64,000 nucleotides of DNA from Leclercia sp. 29361 (lineage in GTDB: Bacteria > Pseudomonadota > Gammaproteobacteria > Enterobacterales > Enterobacteriaceae), in NCBI RefSeq assembly GCF_011290365.1, contig NZ_CP049786.1, positions 3,534,001-3,598,000 of the forward strand. The letters are read 5' to 3'. The notes beneath the pieces are model-generated. The model saw only the letters and a program-made list of their open reading frames with translations. It was not told the DNA's origin and did no database searches. The translations under genes and the position numbers were made by a program. Positions 22,060-31,489 of this stretch are shown here, piece by piece (within the stretch, counting starts at the first letter, position 1; each line of letters starts with the position of its first letter).

Positions 22060-22746
22060 AATATATCCTTATTTAAGTAGGCAAACACATCTTCATTCCA
22101 ATGGAGATGTAATTATCCAGAAAACATTTTTAAATAAATCTAATGCCATCTCTCCCCATCATTATCATCACTAAATATGTGAATACGTAGCAGGAGCAAT
22201 ACGAAGGCCAGATGCAGTGTTATTAGCTACTGGAGTAATAAGCTTAATTAATTTTAAAATTCAAAACAACCCACCCTATCCGATCAAAAAACGAACACCA
22301 CTTTATAATGCGTTTCCTTTCATAACCTTAAAAAGTAAAGCGTTGAAAATATCGTCAGCGTAATAAAAGTCAATTTAGCCATTGATTATATGAGTTAAAG
22401 TGCGAGCGTTATAAAAAACATCAGTAAAACAGAACAAGCAACTATGTAAATTACGCTCGCCAGTTGTTTAATCTGTTTATAAAGAAAAAAAATCATTGAT
22501 GGAAAAGTTATATATAAACAATTAGCTCATTCATAAATTAAATACTTAAAATCAAAAACTCACATAGTGATATTAAATTAAACCATTTTTTAGGGTAATT
22601 ACGTTCTCTTTATTGATTTACTTACTTCATAATATCAATGAGGCTTTATAGTATTGATGCTGTTGTCTACGCTTTTTAAACACAAAATCAGTCAATGTTA
22701 TCCGCCGTTAACAGAACGCATAGCGTATAAAGTGTTCACAGAAAAT
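22060..22746. other. AT-rich regulatory region upstream of the fimbrial operon
   Basis: About 690 bp without a convincing gene, much more AT-rich than its neighbours. It holds an imperfect hairpin at 22087-22110 (ACATCT / AGATGT outer arms) in the presumed pilin leader. A perfect GC-rich 8-bp inverted repeat, GCGAGCGT (22402-22409) and ACGCTCGC (22453-22460), is separated by 43 bp. Long A/T tracts would suit H-NS silencing. I found no recombinase gene and no fimS-like long inverted repeats. Promoters could not be placed with confidence. Confidence 0.6.
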
Positions 22747-22775
22747 AAAAAGCCCTCTGAATGAGAGGGCTTTTA
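22747..22775 (-). terminator. Intrinsic terminator of guaBA
   Basis: AGCCCTCT-GAATG-AGAGGGCT forms an 8-bp GC-rich stem flanked by A-runs and T-runs; on the minus strand it is followed by TTTTTATTTTC. It lies about 40 bp beyond the guaA stop, a classic factor-independent terminator. Confidence 0.92.
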
Positions 22776-22816
22776 TGCGTTCATCAGGTTATAAACAACC
22801 CGGTACGATTAGTAGA

Positions 22817-24394
22817 TTATTCCCACTCAATCGTCGCGGGTGGCTTCCCGCTGATGTCATACACTACCCGCGAAATGCCGTTTACTTCGTTGATGATGCG
22901 GTTAGAGACGCGGCCTAAGAAATCATACGGCAGGTGCGCCCAGTGGGCAGTCATAAAGTCGATGGTCTCAACCGCACGCAGGGAGACAACCCAGTCGTAC
23001 TTGCGGCCATCGCCCATTACACCCACAGAACGAACCGGCAGGAACACGGTGAACGCCTGGCTGACTTTGTTGTACAGGTCAGCTTTGTGCAGCTCTTCGA
23101 TGAAGATCGCATCCGCACGACGCAGCAGGTCGCAGTACTCTTTCTTCACTTCGCCCAGCACGCGCACGCCCAGACCCGGACCCGGGAACGGGTGACGGTA
23201 GAGCATGTCGTACGGCAGACCCAGCTCCAGACCAATCTTACGCACTTCGTCTTTGAACAGCTCGCGCAGCGGCTCAACCAGACCCATCTTCATCTCTTTC
23301 GGCAGGCCGCCCACGTTGTGGTGAGATTTGATAACGTGTGCTTTACCGGTTGCGGATGCCGCAGATTCGATCACGTCAGGGTAGATGGTGCCCTGGGCCA
23401 GCCACTTCACGTCTTCCAGACGCAGCGCCTGTTCGTCGAACACTTCCACGAACACGCGACCGATGATTTTACGTTTCGCTTCCGGATCGTTTTCACCCGC
23501 CAGCGCGGTCAGGAAACGCTCTTCGCCTTCAACGTGAACGATGTTCAGGCCGAAGTGGTCACCAAACATGTCCATCACCTGCTGGGCTTCGTTCAGGCGC
23601 AGCAGACCGTTGTCCACGAACACGCAGGTCAGGTTTTTACCGATGGCGCGGTGCAACAGCATCGCGGTCACGGAGGAGTCAACGCCGCCGGAGAGGCCGA
23701 GGATCACTTTGTCGTCACCGACCTGCTGGCGAATACGCTCAACCGCATCGTCGATGATTTTTGCTGGCGTCCACAGGGCTTCACACTGGCAAATGTCGAT
23801 GACAAAACGCTCCAGCATGCGCAGACCCTGACGGGTATGAGTCACTTCCGGGTGGAACTGCACGCCGTAGAAGCGTTTCTCTTCGTTAGCCATGATGGCG
23901 AACGGGCAGCTTTCGGTGCTGGCGACGGTCACGAAGTCAGACGGGATGGCGGTGACTTTGTCGCCGTGGCTCATCCACACGTCCAGCAGCGCTTTGCCGT
24001 CGGCGGTCAGGGAGTCTTCGATACCGCGGATCAGGGCGCTCTCAGTCTGAACTTCAACCTGCGCGTAGCCGAACTCACGTTCGTTAGACCCTTCAACGTG
24101 GCCACCCAACTGCATCGCCATAGTCTGCATGCCGTAGCAGACGCCGAACACCGGCACGCCGGCTTCGAATACATACTGCGGCGCGCGCGGGCTGTTATCT
24201 TCGGTGGTGCTTTCCGGACCACCGGAGAGGATGATACCGCTTGGATTGAATTCGCGAATCTGTGCTTCCGTGACATCCCACGCCCACAGCTCACAGTAAA
24301 CGCCCAGCTCACGGACGCGACGAGCGACCAGCTGAGTGTATTGCGAACCGAAATCCAGAATGAGAATGCGATGTTTATGAATATTTTCCGTCAT
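22817..24394 (-). CDS. guaA: GuaA, GMP synthetase
   Basis: Aminates XMP to GMP using glutamine and ATP. The 525 residues match E. coli: an N-terminal class I glutamine amidotransferase with the nucleophile in VFGVCYGMQ and the His/Glu pair in FHPEVTH, an ATP pyrophosphatase P-loop ([10 protein letters not shown]), and a C-terminal dimerisation domain ending [12 protein letters not shown]. The ATG at 24394 ([16 protein letters not shown]) is used; a longer frame adds 14 residues not found in the family. It follows guaB after 63 bp containing a hairpin. Confidence 0.98.
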   Translation of the reverse strand: MTENIHKHRILILDFGSQYTQLVARRVRELGVYCELWAWDVTEAQIREFNPSGIILSGGPESTTEDNSPRAPQYVFEAGVPVFGVCYGMQTMAMQLGGHVEGSNEREFGYAQVEVQTESALIRGIEDSLTADGKALLDVWMSHGDKVTAIPSDFVTVASTESCPFAIMANEEKRFYGVQFHPEVTHTRQGLRMLERFVIDICQCEALWTPAKIIDDAVERIRQQVGDDKVILGLSGGVDSSVTAMLLHRAIGKNLTCVFVDNGLLRLNEAQQVMDMFGDHFGLNIVHVEGEERFLTALAGENDPEAKRKIIGRVFVEVFDEQALRLEDVKWLAQGTIYPDVIESAASATGKAHVIKSHHNVGGLPKEMKMGLVEPLRELFKDEVRKIGLELGLPYDMLYRHPFPGPGLGVRVLGEVKKEYCDLLRRADAIFIEELHKADLYNKVSQAFTVFLPVRSVGVMGDGRKYDWVVSLRAVETIDFMTAHWAHLPYDFLGRVSNRIINEVNGISRVVYDISGKPPATIEWE

Positions 24395-24426
24395 TGACGC
24401 TAATTCCGAGGCAAGTGAAACAAAAT

Positions 24427-24447
24427 CGCCCGGCATATAGCCGGGCG
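24427..24447. other. Stem-loop between guaB and guaA
   Basis: CGCCCGGC-ATATA-GCCGGGCG is a perfect 8-bp stem in the 63-bp gap. It has no U-tract, so it is more likely an mRNA processing or stability element within guaBA than a terminator. Confidence 0.55.
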
Positions 24448-24457
24448 TGGAAACTTA

Positions 24458-25924
24458 TCAGGAGCCCATACGGTAGTTCGGGGACTCTTTGGTAATGGTC
24501 ACGTCGTGAACGTGACTTTCCTGAATACCCGCGCCGCTGATACGCACGAATTCCGCTTTAGTCCGCAGCAGGTCGATGGTACCACAGCCGGTCAGACCCA
24601 TACAGGAGCGCAGGCCGCCCATCTGCTGGTGAATGATCTCTTTCAGGTAGCCTTTATAGGCCACGCGGCCTTCGATACCTTCCGGCACCAGTTTGTCGGC
24701 AGCGTTGTCGGTCTGGAAGTAACGGTCAGAAGAGCCTTTGGACATCGCGCCCAGAGAACCCATCCCACGGTACGACTTATAAGAACGGCCCTGGAACAGT
24801 TCGATCTCGCCCGGGGACTCTTCGGTACCGGCCAGCATGGAACCCACCATTACCGCTGCGGCACCGGCCGCGATGGCTTTGGCGATGTCGCCAGAGAAAC
24901 GGATCCCGCCGTCAGCGATAACCGGAATACCGGTACCTTCCAGCGCTTCTACCGCGTCGGAGACCGCAGTGATCTGCGGAACGCCCACGCCGGTGACGAT
25001 ACGGGTGGTACAGATGGAGCCAGGACCGATACCCACTTTCACCGCGCTGCAACCCGCTTCAGCCAGGGCGCGAGCGCCTGCGCCAGTTGCTACGTTACCG
25101 CCGATGATCTGCAGATCAGGGTATTTTGCACGGGTCTCACGAATACGCTGCAGCACGCCTTCGGAGTGGCCGTGAGAGGAGTCGATCAGCAGGACGTCAA
25201 CACCCGCAGCAACCAGCGCATCAACGCGCTCTTCGTTGCCTGCGCCAGCGCCAACCGCCGCGCCCACGCGCAAACGGCCATGCTCGTCTTTACAGGCGTT
25301 CGGTTTACGTTCTGCTTTCTGGAAGTCTTTAACGGTGATCATGCCGCGCAGGTGGAAGCTGTCATCCACAACCAGCGCTTTCTCAACGCGTTTTTCATGC
25401 ATTTTTGCCAGCACCACGTCGCGGGATTCGCCTTCACGCACGGTGACCAGACGCTCTTTCGGGGTCATATAGACGCTGACCGGCTGGTTCAGGTCGGTGA
25501 CGAAACGCACGTCACGGCCAGTGATGATGCCCACCAGCTCGTTATCGGCAGTCACAATCGGGTAGCCAGCAAAGCCGTTACGCTCGGTCAGGGCTTTCAC
25601 TTCGTGCAGAGTAGTGGTTGGCAGAACGGTCTGTGGATCGGTAACGATGCCAGATTCATGTTTCTTCACGCGGCGAACTTCTTCTGCCTGGCGCTCGATA
25701 GACATGTTTTTATGAATAAAGCCAATGCCGCCTTCCTGAGCCAGGGCAATAGCCAGGCGCGCTTCAGTCACGGTGTCCATTGCCGCGGAGAGCATAGGAA
25801 TGTTCAGGCGAATGGTTTTAGTCAACTGCGTGCTGAGGTCGGCAGTATTCGGCAGAACGGTGGAGTGAGCGGGAACGAGGAGGACGTCGTCAAACGTCAG
25901 TGCTTCTTTAGCAATACGTAGCAT
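24458..25924 (-). CDS. guaB: GuaB, IMP dehydrogenase
   Basis: Oxidises IMP to XMP with NAD, the committed step to GMP. The 488 residues match E. coli, with the catalytic Cys in the loop [13 protein letters not shown], the flap near SSDRYFQ, and two CBS domains (roughly residues 90-205) including TGRDVRFV and [10 protein letters not shown]. The ATG at 25924 ([14 protein letters not shown]) fits the family; an in-frame codon two residues earlier is not used. It is divergent from xseA and is controlled by the PurR-type promoter upstream. Confidence 0.98.
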   Translation of the reverse strand: MLRIAKEALTFDDVLLVPAHSTVLPNTADLSTQLTKTIRLNIPMLSAAMDTVTEARLAIALAQEGGIGFIHKNMSIERQAEEVRRVKKHESGIVTDPQTVLPTTTLHEVKALTERNGFAGYPIVTADNELVGIITGRDVRFVTDLNQPVSVYMTPKERLVTVREGESRDVVLAKMHEKRVEKALVVDDSFHLRGMITVKDFQKAERKPNACKDEHGRLRVGAAVGAGAGNEERVDALVAAGVDVLLIDSSHGHSEGVLQRIRETRAKYPDLQIIGGNVATGAGARALAEAGCSAVKVGIGPGSICTTRIVTGVGVPQITAVSDAVEALEGTGIPVIADGGIRFSGDIAKAIAAGAAAVMVGSMLAGTEESPGEIELFQGRSYKSYRGMGSLGAMSKGSSDRYFQTDNAADKLVPEGIEGRVAYKGYLKEIIHQQMGGLRSCMGLTGCGTIDLLRTKAEFVRISGAGIQESHVHDVTITKESPNYRMGS

Positions 25925-25965
25925 GGGCAATATCTCTGACCTGGGTGGTTAAATATTGCCGTGGC

Positions 25966-25991
25966 ATTATACAGAGCGTAACCGATTGCAT
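25966..25991 (-). promoter_or_regulatory. guaBA promoter with PurR operator
   Basis: On the minus strand a perfect TATAAT (25971-25966) lies about 40 bp from the guaB start. GCGTAACCGATTGCAT (25976-25991, plus strand) matches most defined positions of the PurR consensus and overlaps the promoter core. An A/T-rich stretch (25997-26011) just upstream could be an UP element. This mirrors the E. coli guaBA control region. Confidence 0.8.
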
Positions 25992-26083
25992 CTACACTTT
26001 TTTATAAAAAATGCTTGCGATTGCCTCTTATCAGGTTACTATCGACTGAATAACTTGCTGATTTAGAATTTGATCCCGCTCAC

Positions 26084-27457
26084 ATGTTATCCTCTCAATC
26101 CCCCTCAATTTATACCGTCAGCCGCCTTAACCAGACGGTCCGTTTGCTGCTTGAGCAGGAAATCGGCCAGGTGTGGATCAGCGGAGAAATTTCTAATTTC
26201 ACCCAGCCGGCATCCGGTCACTGGTACTTCACCCTGAAAGACAACACCGCTCAGGTGCGCTGCGCGATGTTCCGCAACAGCAACCGTCGGGTGACGTTCA
26301 GGCCGCAGCACGGACAGCAGGTGCTGGTTCGCGCCAGTATCACCCTGTACGAGCCGCGCGGTGATTATCAGATTATTGTTGAGAGCATGCAGCCAGCGGG
26401 TGAAGGGCTTCTGCAGCAAAAATATGAGCAGCTGAAAGCCGCCCTGTCGGCAGAAGGGCTGTTCGATCAGCAGTACAAAAAGCCGCTCCCCTCCCCTGCC
26501 CACTGCGTAGGGGTGATCACCTCGAAAACCGGTGCCGCGCTGCATGACATTCTGCACGTCCTGAAACGTCGCGACCCTTCCCTACCGGTGATCATCTACC
26601 CGACAGCCGTACAGGGTGACGATGCGCCAGGGCAGATTGTCCGCGCCATTCAGCTTGCTAACACCCGTCAGGAGTGTGATGTGCTAATCGTCGGGCGCGG
26701 GGGTGGTTCGCTGGAAGATCTCTGGAGCTTTAACGACGAACGCGTGGCACGGGCGATTTTTGCCAGCCAGATCCCGGTGGTCAGCGCCGTCGGGCATGAA
26801 ACCGACATCACTATTGCCGATTTTGTTGCCGACCTGCGGGCACCCACGCCCTCTGCCGCGGCTGAAATGGTGAGCCGTAATCAGCTCGAACTGCTGCGCC
26901 AGATGCAGAACGGCCAGCAGCGGCTGGAGATGGCGATGGACTATTTCCTCGCCAACCGCACCCGTCGCTTTACCCAGCTTCATCACCGCCTGCAGCAGCA
27001 GCATCCGCAGCTGCGTCTGGCACGTCAGCAAACCGTGCTGGAACGTCTGCGCCAGCGGATGAACCTCGCGGTGGATAATCAGCTTAAACGGGCGGTCCAG
27101 CGCCAGCAGCGCACCACTCAACGTCTGAATCAGCACAACCCGCAGCCGCGTATTTATCGGGCGCAAACGCGTATTCAACAGCTGGAGTATCGCCTCGCGG
27201 ATAACCTGCGCGCGCACCTGAGCAGCACCCGCGAGCGTTTTGGTAACGCGGTCACCCATCTGGAAGCCGTCAGCCCGCTCTCGACGCTGGCGCGCGGTTA
27301 CAGCGTGACGACCGTGACCGATGGCAACGTGCTGAAGCAAACCAAACAGGTCAAAGCCGGGGATCTGCTCACCACACGGCTGTCAGACGGCTGGGTGGAA
27401 AGCGAAGTGAAAGGCGTGACGCCGGTGAAGAAAACCCGCGCGCGCAAAAAGGCCTGA
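26084..27457 (+). CDS. xseA: XseA, exonuclease VII large subunit
   Basis: Catalytic subunit of the single-strand exonuclease VII. The 457 residues (E. coli 456) show an N-terminal OB fold ([24 protein letters not shown]), a central catalytic domain with [21 protein letters not shown] and [16 protein letters not shown], a long Gln/Arg-rich coiled coil (about residues 275-400) and a basic tail. The small subunit gene xseB is not in this window, as in E. coli. It converges with the MFS gene, with seven bases between the stops. Confidence 0.97.
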   Translation: MLSSQSPSIYTVSRLNQTVRLLLEQEIGQVWISGEISNFTQPASGHWYFTLKDNTAQVRCAMFRNSNRRVTFRPQHGQQVLVRASITLYEPRGDYQIIVESMQPAGEGLLQQKYEQLKAALSAEGLFDQQYKKPLPSPAHCVGVITSKTGAALHDILHVLKRRDPSLPVIIYPTAVQGDDAPGQIVRAIQLANTRQECDVLIVGRGGGSLEDLWSFNDERVARAIFASQIPVVSAVGHETDITIADFVADLRAPTPSAAAEMVSRNQLELLRQMQNGQQRLEMAMDYFLANRTRRFTQLHHRLQQQHPQLRLARQQTVLERLRQRMNLAVDNQLKRAVQRQQRTTQRLNQHNPQPRIYRAQTRIQQLEYRLADNLRAHLSSTRERFGNAVTHLEAVSPLSTLARGYSVTTVTDGNVLKQTKQVKAGDLLTTRLSDGWVESEVKGVTPVKKTRARKKA

Positions 27458-27464
27458 CGCGATA

Positions 27465-28595
27465 TTACGTCCGGGCGTCGGGCACCACCGCCAGCATCAC
27501 CAGCGATAGCGCGGAAAATGCCAGCAGCGCCCCTACCGCGCCGATAAATCCATACAGCTGACCGAAAAGCACCGAACCGATAATTTGCCCGACCGCCAGC
27601 ATCAGGAAGGCAACACTTACCCCTGCCGCTGGCGAAGGCTCTGTGACCCGTGCCCCCTGCACCAGCAGCACGCCCGATAAAATCACATATCCCGCCCCGC
27701 TCATCGCCACTACCGGCACCAGCCACCAGGCAAAACCGTTGCTCAGGGCCAGGGCAATCAGCGACACCGCCATAAAGATCTGCGATCCACGATAGACCCC
27801 GCGCATGCCGATGCGCTTCGCCAGGCTACCGGTGAACACCGCGGCCACCCCTGCCCCGCCGCTCACCAGCCACAGGACGTTGGTGCTGGTGTCACCCAGC
27901 CCCGTATGACGCTGTAAAAGCTCGGGGCCAAAGCTCCACCAGGCGGCGCTGGCGATGCCGCTGACCAGGGCAATAGTGGACAGCCGAATCATCCCCGGTT
28001 GATGGATGAGGCTACGCCAGCCCGGCGCCACTTCACCCGCGCGTCCCGTGCGGGGCAGATAGCGCCAGACGGGGATAAGCGAGGCTAACGCCAGCAGTGC
28101 AAAGATTGCGCAGGCGACCCGCCAGCCTCCCGGCACAAAAAACAGCACCGGTACAGACAAGATGATCCCCCCGCTGGTCCCGGCATTAATGACGGTGTTC
28201 ACCTCTGTTTGCCGCTCGGGGTTAACCCCGACGCTCACGGCACCGGCAAGGGCGGGAGACGCCAGCCCCGAGCTCAGGCCGGCAATAAACAAGCCCGCGG
28301 CCAACACCGGCGGCGAAGGGGCGAAGGCCAGAATCAGCAGACCGGCCGCCGCTATTAAAGCCGCCAGAACGGCCGGGAAGCGCGGCCCGAAGCGCTGCGT
28401 CAGAAGCGAGGCGAAAAATACCGACAGGCAATAGGCCCCGTAGCTGCAGGCGGCAATCAGGCCCGCAGCCTGGGTGGAGAAAGGGATAGCCTGCCGGATA
28501 TCCGGCAGCATGATGCCCCATGAAAAGCGCGCCATCCCATAGGTGACGGCGATTAAGGCAAATCCGGTGATTGCCAGAGCCAGGTTTTTCTTCAT
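27465..28595 (-). CDS. MFS transporter, YbfB/YjiJ type
   Basis: A 376-residue inner-membrane protein with about 12 hydrophobic segments and the N-terminal pattern ITGFALIAVTYGMARFSWGIMLPDIRQAIPFS typical of the YbfB/YjiJ branch of the major facilitator superfamily. The substrate is unknown. E. coli has nothing here: xseA is followed by yfgJ. It is divergent from the protease gene across 156 bp, so the two may share control. An efflux role is a guess. Confidence 0.85.
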   Translation of the reverse strand: MKKNLALAITGFALIAVTYGMARFSWGIMLPDIRQAIPFSTQAAGLIAACSYGAYCLSVFFASLLTQRFGPRFPAVLAALIAAAGLLILAFAPSPPVLAAGLFIAGLSSGLASPALAGAVSVGVNPERQTEVNTVINAGTSGGIILSVPVLFFVPGGWRVACAIFALLALASLIPVWRYLPRTGRAGEVAPGWRSLIHQPGMIRLSTIALVSGIASAAWWSFGPELLQRHTGLGDTSTNVLWLVSGGAGVAAVFTGSLAKRIGMRGVYRGSQIFMAVSLIALALSNGFAWWLVPVVAMSGAGYVILSGVLLVQGARVTEPSPAAGVSVAFLMLAVGQIIGSVLFGQLYGFIGAVGALLAFSALSLVMLAVVPDART

Positions 28596-28751
28596 GCCGT
28601 TCCTCGTGTTGGGTCGTTAAAAACCTAAACCCTGCGCGGCGGTTGCGCCACTTTTTCACCCCGCGATTTATCCGACTTGCCTGCCGTTTCGCCACTATGG
28701 CATACACTTAAGCTGTTGCTTTTTTCGGCATTGCCATAACAGGAGAGACGC

Positions 28752-29771
28752 ATGACCCGAACCTTTAGCGTGATCCCGCCCTATATTCTTCGCCGTATTA
28801 TTGAGAGCGGCTCTGAGCCGCAGCAGCGCTGCGCCCGCCAGACCCTGACCCATGTCCAGACGTTGATGGCCCACATGCCGGGAAAACCCGTTGCGCCGCA
28901 CGTTAATAAGGCCGGACAGCTGGAGCGGGACATTTACGACGCCAGGCAGACCCAGGAGCTGCCGGGCACCCAGGTACGCTATGAGGGGCAGCGCTCTAAC
29001 GGCGACGTGGCGGTGGACGAAGCCTATGATTATCTGGGCATCACCCATGATTTTTTCTGGAAAAACTATCAGCGCGACTCCCTCGATAACAAGGGGCTGA
29101 TCCTCACCGGGACCGTGCATTATGGCCGGGAGTATCAGAACGCCTTCTGGAACGGGCAGCAGATGGTATTTGGCGACGGGGACGGCGAGATTTTTAACCG
29201 CTTTACTATCGCCATAGACATAGTCGCCCATGAGCTAAGCCACGGCGTCACTGAGACGGAAGCCGGGCTTATCTACTTTGAACAGTCTGGTGCGCTGAAC
29301 GAGTCGTTATCAGACGTGTTCGGCGCGCTGGTGAAGCAGTATCACCTTAAGCAAACCGCCAATGAGGCAGACTGGCTGATTGGCGAAGGCCTGCTGGCCG
29401 AGGGGATTAATGGCAAAGGGCTGCGATCGATGTCAGAACCTGGAACCGCCTATGACGATCCCCTGCTCGGCAAAGATCCGCAGCCCGCGCATATGAAAGA
29501 CTTTATCAAAACGCGCGAAGATAACGGCGGCGTGCATCTTAATTCGGGCATTCCTAATCGCGCGTTTTATCTTGCCGCGACGGCCATTGGCGGCCATGCC
29601 TGGGAGAAAGCCGGTTATGCCTGGTATGACACAGTTTGCGATCGACAGCTGGCGCAAGATGCAGATTTTGACGCCTTTGCGAAACTGACGGTAGCACACG
29701 GTGAAAAGCGATCGGGTGGTGACGTCGCCGCAGCCATTGAGCAAGCCTGGAAACAGGTGGGAGTGTTGTAA
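28752..29771 (+). CDS. Protealysin-like M4 metalloprotease
   Basis: A thermolysin-family zinc protease of 339 residues with the short propeptide of the protealysin group. The zinc motif is H160-E-L-S-H164, the third ligand is E184 in ALNESLSD, and the catalytic His is H262 in NGGVHLNSGIPNRAF. The N-terminus carries VIPPYILRRI, like the conserved PPY motif of protealysin propeptides. There is no signal peptide, so it is likely cytoplasmic or released by lysis. AGGAGAG precedes the ATG. An emfourin-type inhibitor gene starts at the base after its stop codon. Serratia protealysin cleaves actin-like and bacterial proteins; the target here is unknown. Confidence 0.93.
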   Translation: MTRTFSVIPPYILRRIIESGSEPQQRCARQTLTHVQTLMAHMPGKPVAPHVNKAGQLERDIYDARQTQELPGTQVRYEGQRSNGDVAVDEAYDYLGITHDFFWKNYQRDSLDNKGLILTGTVHYGREYQNAFWNGQQMVFGDGDGEIFNRFTIAIDIVAHELSHGVTETEAGLIYFEQSGALNESLSDVFGALVKQYHLKQTANEADWLIGEGLLAEGINGKGLRSMSEPGTAYDDPLLGKDPQPAHMKDFIKTREDNGGVHLNSGIPNRAFYLAATAIGGHAWEKAGYAWYDTVCDRQLAQDADFDAFAKLTVAHGEKRSGGDVAAAIEQAWKQVGVL

Positions 29772-30122
29772 ATGCAGGTTCCGGAACTGACGGATGACGC
29801 GGTGGTCGAGCTGGCGCGTGAAGGTGGTGTGGCCTATATTCCCCATCTCAGCGGGTTGCGGCGGATCTCGCTCTCGACGCTTAACAGCGCGCAGCGCCAG
29901 CGCGTGGTAAACATACTGGAGCAGGCTATTCCACGGGGAGAGCCGCCCGGCCAGCGGTCGTCACCCGGCCGCGGCGACCAGCGCTATTTTCGCATCCAGA
30001 TCATCTGGACCCGGCACAATCAGGCGCAATACACCGACATCATTGTGCTGGTTCCCGAGCAGGAAGCGCCAGAGTCGCTGGTCGAACTCTGGCAGAAAGG
30101 CGAAGGCTGCGTCTGCGATTAA
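29772..30122 (+). CDS. Emfourin-like protealysin inhibitor
   Basis: A 116-residue cytoplasmic protein beginning MQVPELTDDAVVELAREGGVAYIPHLSGLRRI, with conserved EQAIP and RYFRIQIIW blocks. This is the pattern of emfourin (M4in), the proteinaceous inhibitor encoded after protealysin in Serratia. Its ATG follows the protease stop with no gap, so translation is probably coupled and equimolar. Its last bases overlap the stop codon of convergent yfgJ. The identification rests on context and on remembered family sequence. Confidence 0.82.
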   Translation: MQVPELTDDAVVELAREGGVAYIPHLSGLRRISLSTLNSAQRQRVVNILEQAIPRGEPPGQRSSPGRGDQRYFRIQIIWTRHNQAQYTDIIVLVPEQEAPESLVELWQKGEGCVCD

Positions 30123-30340
30123 GCGTCAGCCCTGACGAACTCCACGCGCTTTTTCGAGATCAGACCGTGGCCGTTCTGGCAGAAATAATCCACCGCACCA
30201 CAGGCTTTTAACACATGGAGTGGCTGATGGCACTCCGGGCAGCGCGCTTCCATGGCGATATCTTTGTTGCAACGCTCGCAGTGCGCCACGCCGTTTTGCG
30301 GCTCCAGCTCTGCATGACAATCCGGGCAGGTAATCGACAT
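30119..30340 (-). CDS. yfgJ: YfgJ, zinc-ribbon protein
   Basis: A 73-residue zinc-ribbon protein with paired CxxC-type knuckles: CPDC...CERC and CPECHQPL...C. The C-terminal half (VLKACGAVDYFCQNGHGLISKKRVEFV) is nearly identical to the 71-residue E. coli YfgJ. The ATG at 30340 has AAAGGAG before it; an upstream in-frame start at 30361 is rejected. It is the core gene of this block, flanked by accessory genes on both sides. Function unknown. Confidence 0.92.
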   Translation of the reverse strand: MSITCPDCHAELEPQNGVAHCERCNKDIAMEARCPECHQPLHVLKACGAVDYFCQNGHGLISKKRVEFVRADA

Positions 30341-30392
30341 GATGACTCCTTTGAAGGACATTCAGTTCTGCACTGATGTTAACACGATGCGT

Positions 30393-31427
30393 TCACTGGG
30401 GGCCACGCAGCTGCTGCTGTAATGTCAGCAGCAGCTCCACCTCTTCCAGTCTGCGCTGCGTCGTGCGGCTTACTTCGGCCGGGGCCCGTGCAAACAGACT
30501 GTGCTCCCCCAGAATATGCTCCGCCAGACAGCGCTCATAGATCGTGCCACCAAAACGCCATGACTGAATCTTGTCGCCCTCGATCAGCTCAAGCACATCT
30601 TCTGCCCCGCGCCGGTCGTGGCTCATCACGCGTCCATCCCGCAGATGTAGCCGCAGCCCTTTTTGTCCTCCGGACGGCCCGGCATATTTATTGAGCCAGA
30701 TCGCCACCGGCACGCCGCAGACCTGCCCCTGAAGATGCGCCTCGCCTTCCGCGGTGGTTAGATCGCCTCTGGCGATATCGCATCCCAGACGATCTCTGGC
30801 GGTGACAACCTGCAGGGCAATATCGCCGTCGCCGCCCAGGTAACGCACCGTCTCCCGCATCATCGCCAGCACGTGCGTACCAATATCCAGAATCACCCCG
30901 TCAGGATGGCGCAGCGTGCGGGTGTCCGGTTCCCCGGTGGCAAAGTTGAGCGCGATGGGTTCCCCCGCCGCGTTAAACCCGCTCGGCTCCTGTAAAAAAC
31001 CGTGGATTTTGGCGATGTCCGACAAGTCCCTGACCAATCCCAGCTGCACCAGGTTAATGCGCGCCATCCAGTGATCGAGGGCCAGCACCCTGGAGGCCGC
31101 TTCCGGTCTCGCCAACAGCGTTTTCACTCTGTCGATTTGAGCAAGGGTGGCGACAATCGGCTTTTCGACCACAATGCGCGGGATGGAGGACGCCAGGGCC
31201 TGCTCAAGCACCTCAAGGTGCTGCAGCGATGCGGTAGTGATAAACAGCGTATCGAGAGGACGAGCAAGAAGATCGGCGAGCGTTGGACAGCGGGTGACGC
31301 CATCAAGGGTCCTGTCTGGCTGGATATCAAACCCCAGACAGCGCAGGGAAGTACCAAAGGTGTTTTGTAGTGCGGGTAAGTAGGCGGTTTCAACCACCGC
31401 GCCAAGTCCAACAAACCCTATCTGCAT
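30393..31427 (-). CDS. Gfo/Idh/MocA-family oxidoreductase
   Basis: A 344-residue NAD(P)-dependent oxidoreductase. The N-terminal Rossmann fold starts IGFVGLGAVVETAYLPAL. The family lysine occurs in RIVVEKPIV (the EKP motif), followed by an alpha/beta C-terminal domain with ILDIGTHVLAMM (GTH motif). The substrate, probably a sugar or cyclitol, cannot be read from sequence. GAGGTGAT precedes the ATG. It lies 62 bp after the POT transporter gene on the same strand and may be co-transcribed; E. coli has neither gene here. Confidence 0.88.
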   Translation of the reverse strand: MQIGFVGLGAVVETAYLPALQNTFGTSLRCLGFDIQPDRTLDGVTRCPTLADLLARPLDTLFITTASLQHLEVLEQALASSIPRIVVEKPIVATLAQIDRVKTLLARPEAASRVLALDHWMARINLVQLGLVRDLSDIAKIHGFLQEPSGFNAAGEPIALNFATGEPDTRTLRHPDGVILDIGTHVLAMMRETVRYLGGDGDIALQVVTARDRLGCDIARGDLTTAEGEAHLQGQVCGVPVAIWLNKYAGPSGGQKGLRLHLRDGRVMSHDRRGAEDVLELIEGDKIQSWRFGGTIYERCLAEHILGEHSLFARAPAEVSRTTQRRLEEVELLLTLQQQLRGPQ

Positions 31428-31489
31428 GTATCACCTCTGTTTTGGCAAGGCCGGAGCGTAACGCACGCCCCGGCCAGGTCGGGCAGATA

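Noticed and set aside
22402..22460. fimS-like phase-variation switch
   Set aside because: The arms are only 8 bp with a 43-bp spacer, far shorter than known fimbrial inversions, and no recombinase gene is nearby. Kept only as a low-level observation.
22934..24397. A long open frame antisense to guaA (about 487 codons)
   Set aside because: It mirrors the GC-rich codon pattern of guaA, its translation is His/Gln/Arg-rich without any family signature, and guaA itself is certain.
24506..25921. A long open frame antisense to guaB (about 471 codons)
   Set aside because: Same mirror effect; no recognisable domain and no ribosome site, while guaB is near-identical to the known enzyme.
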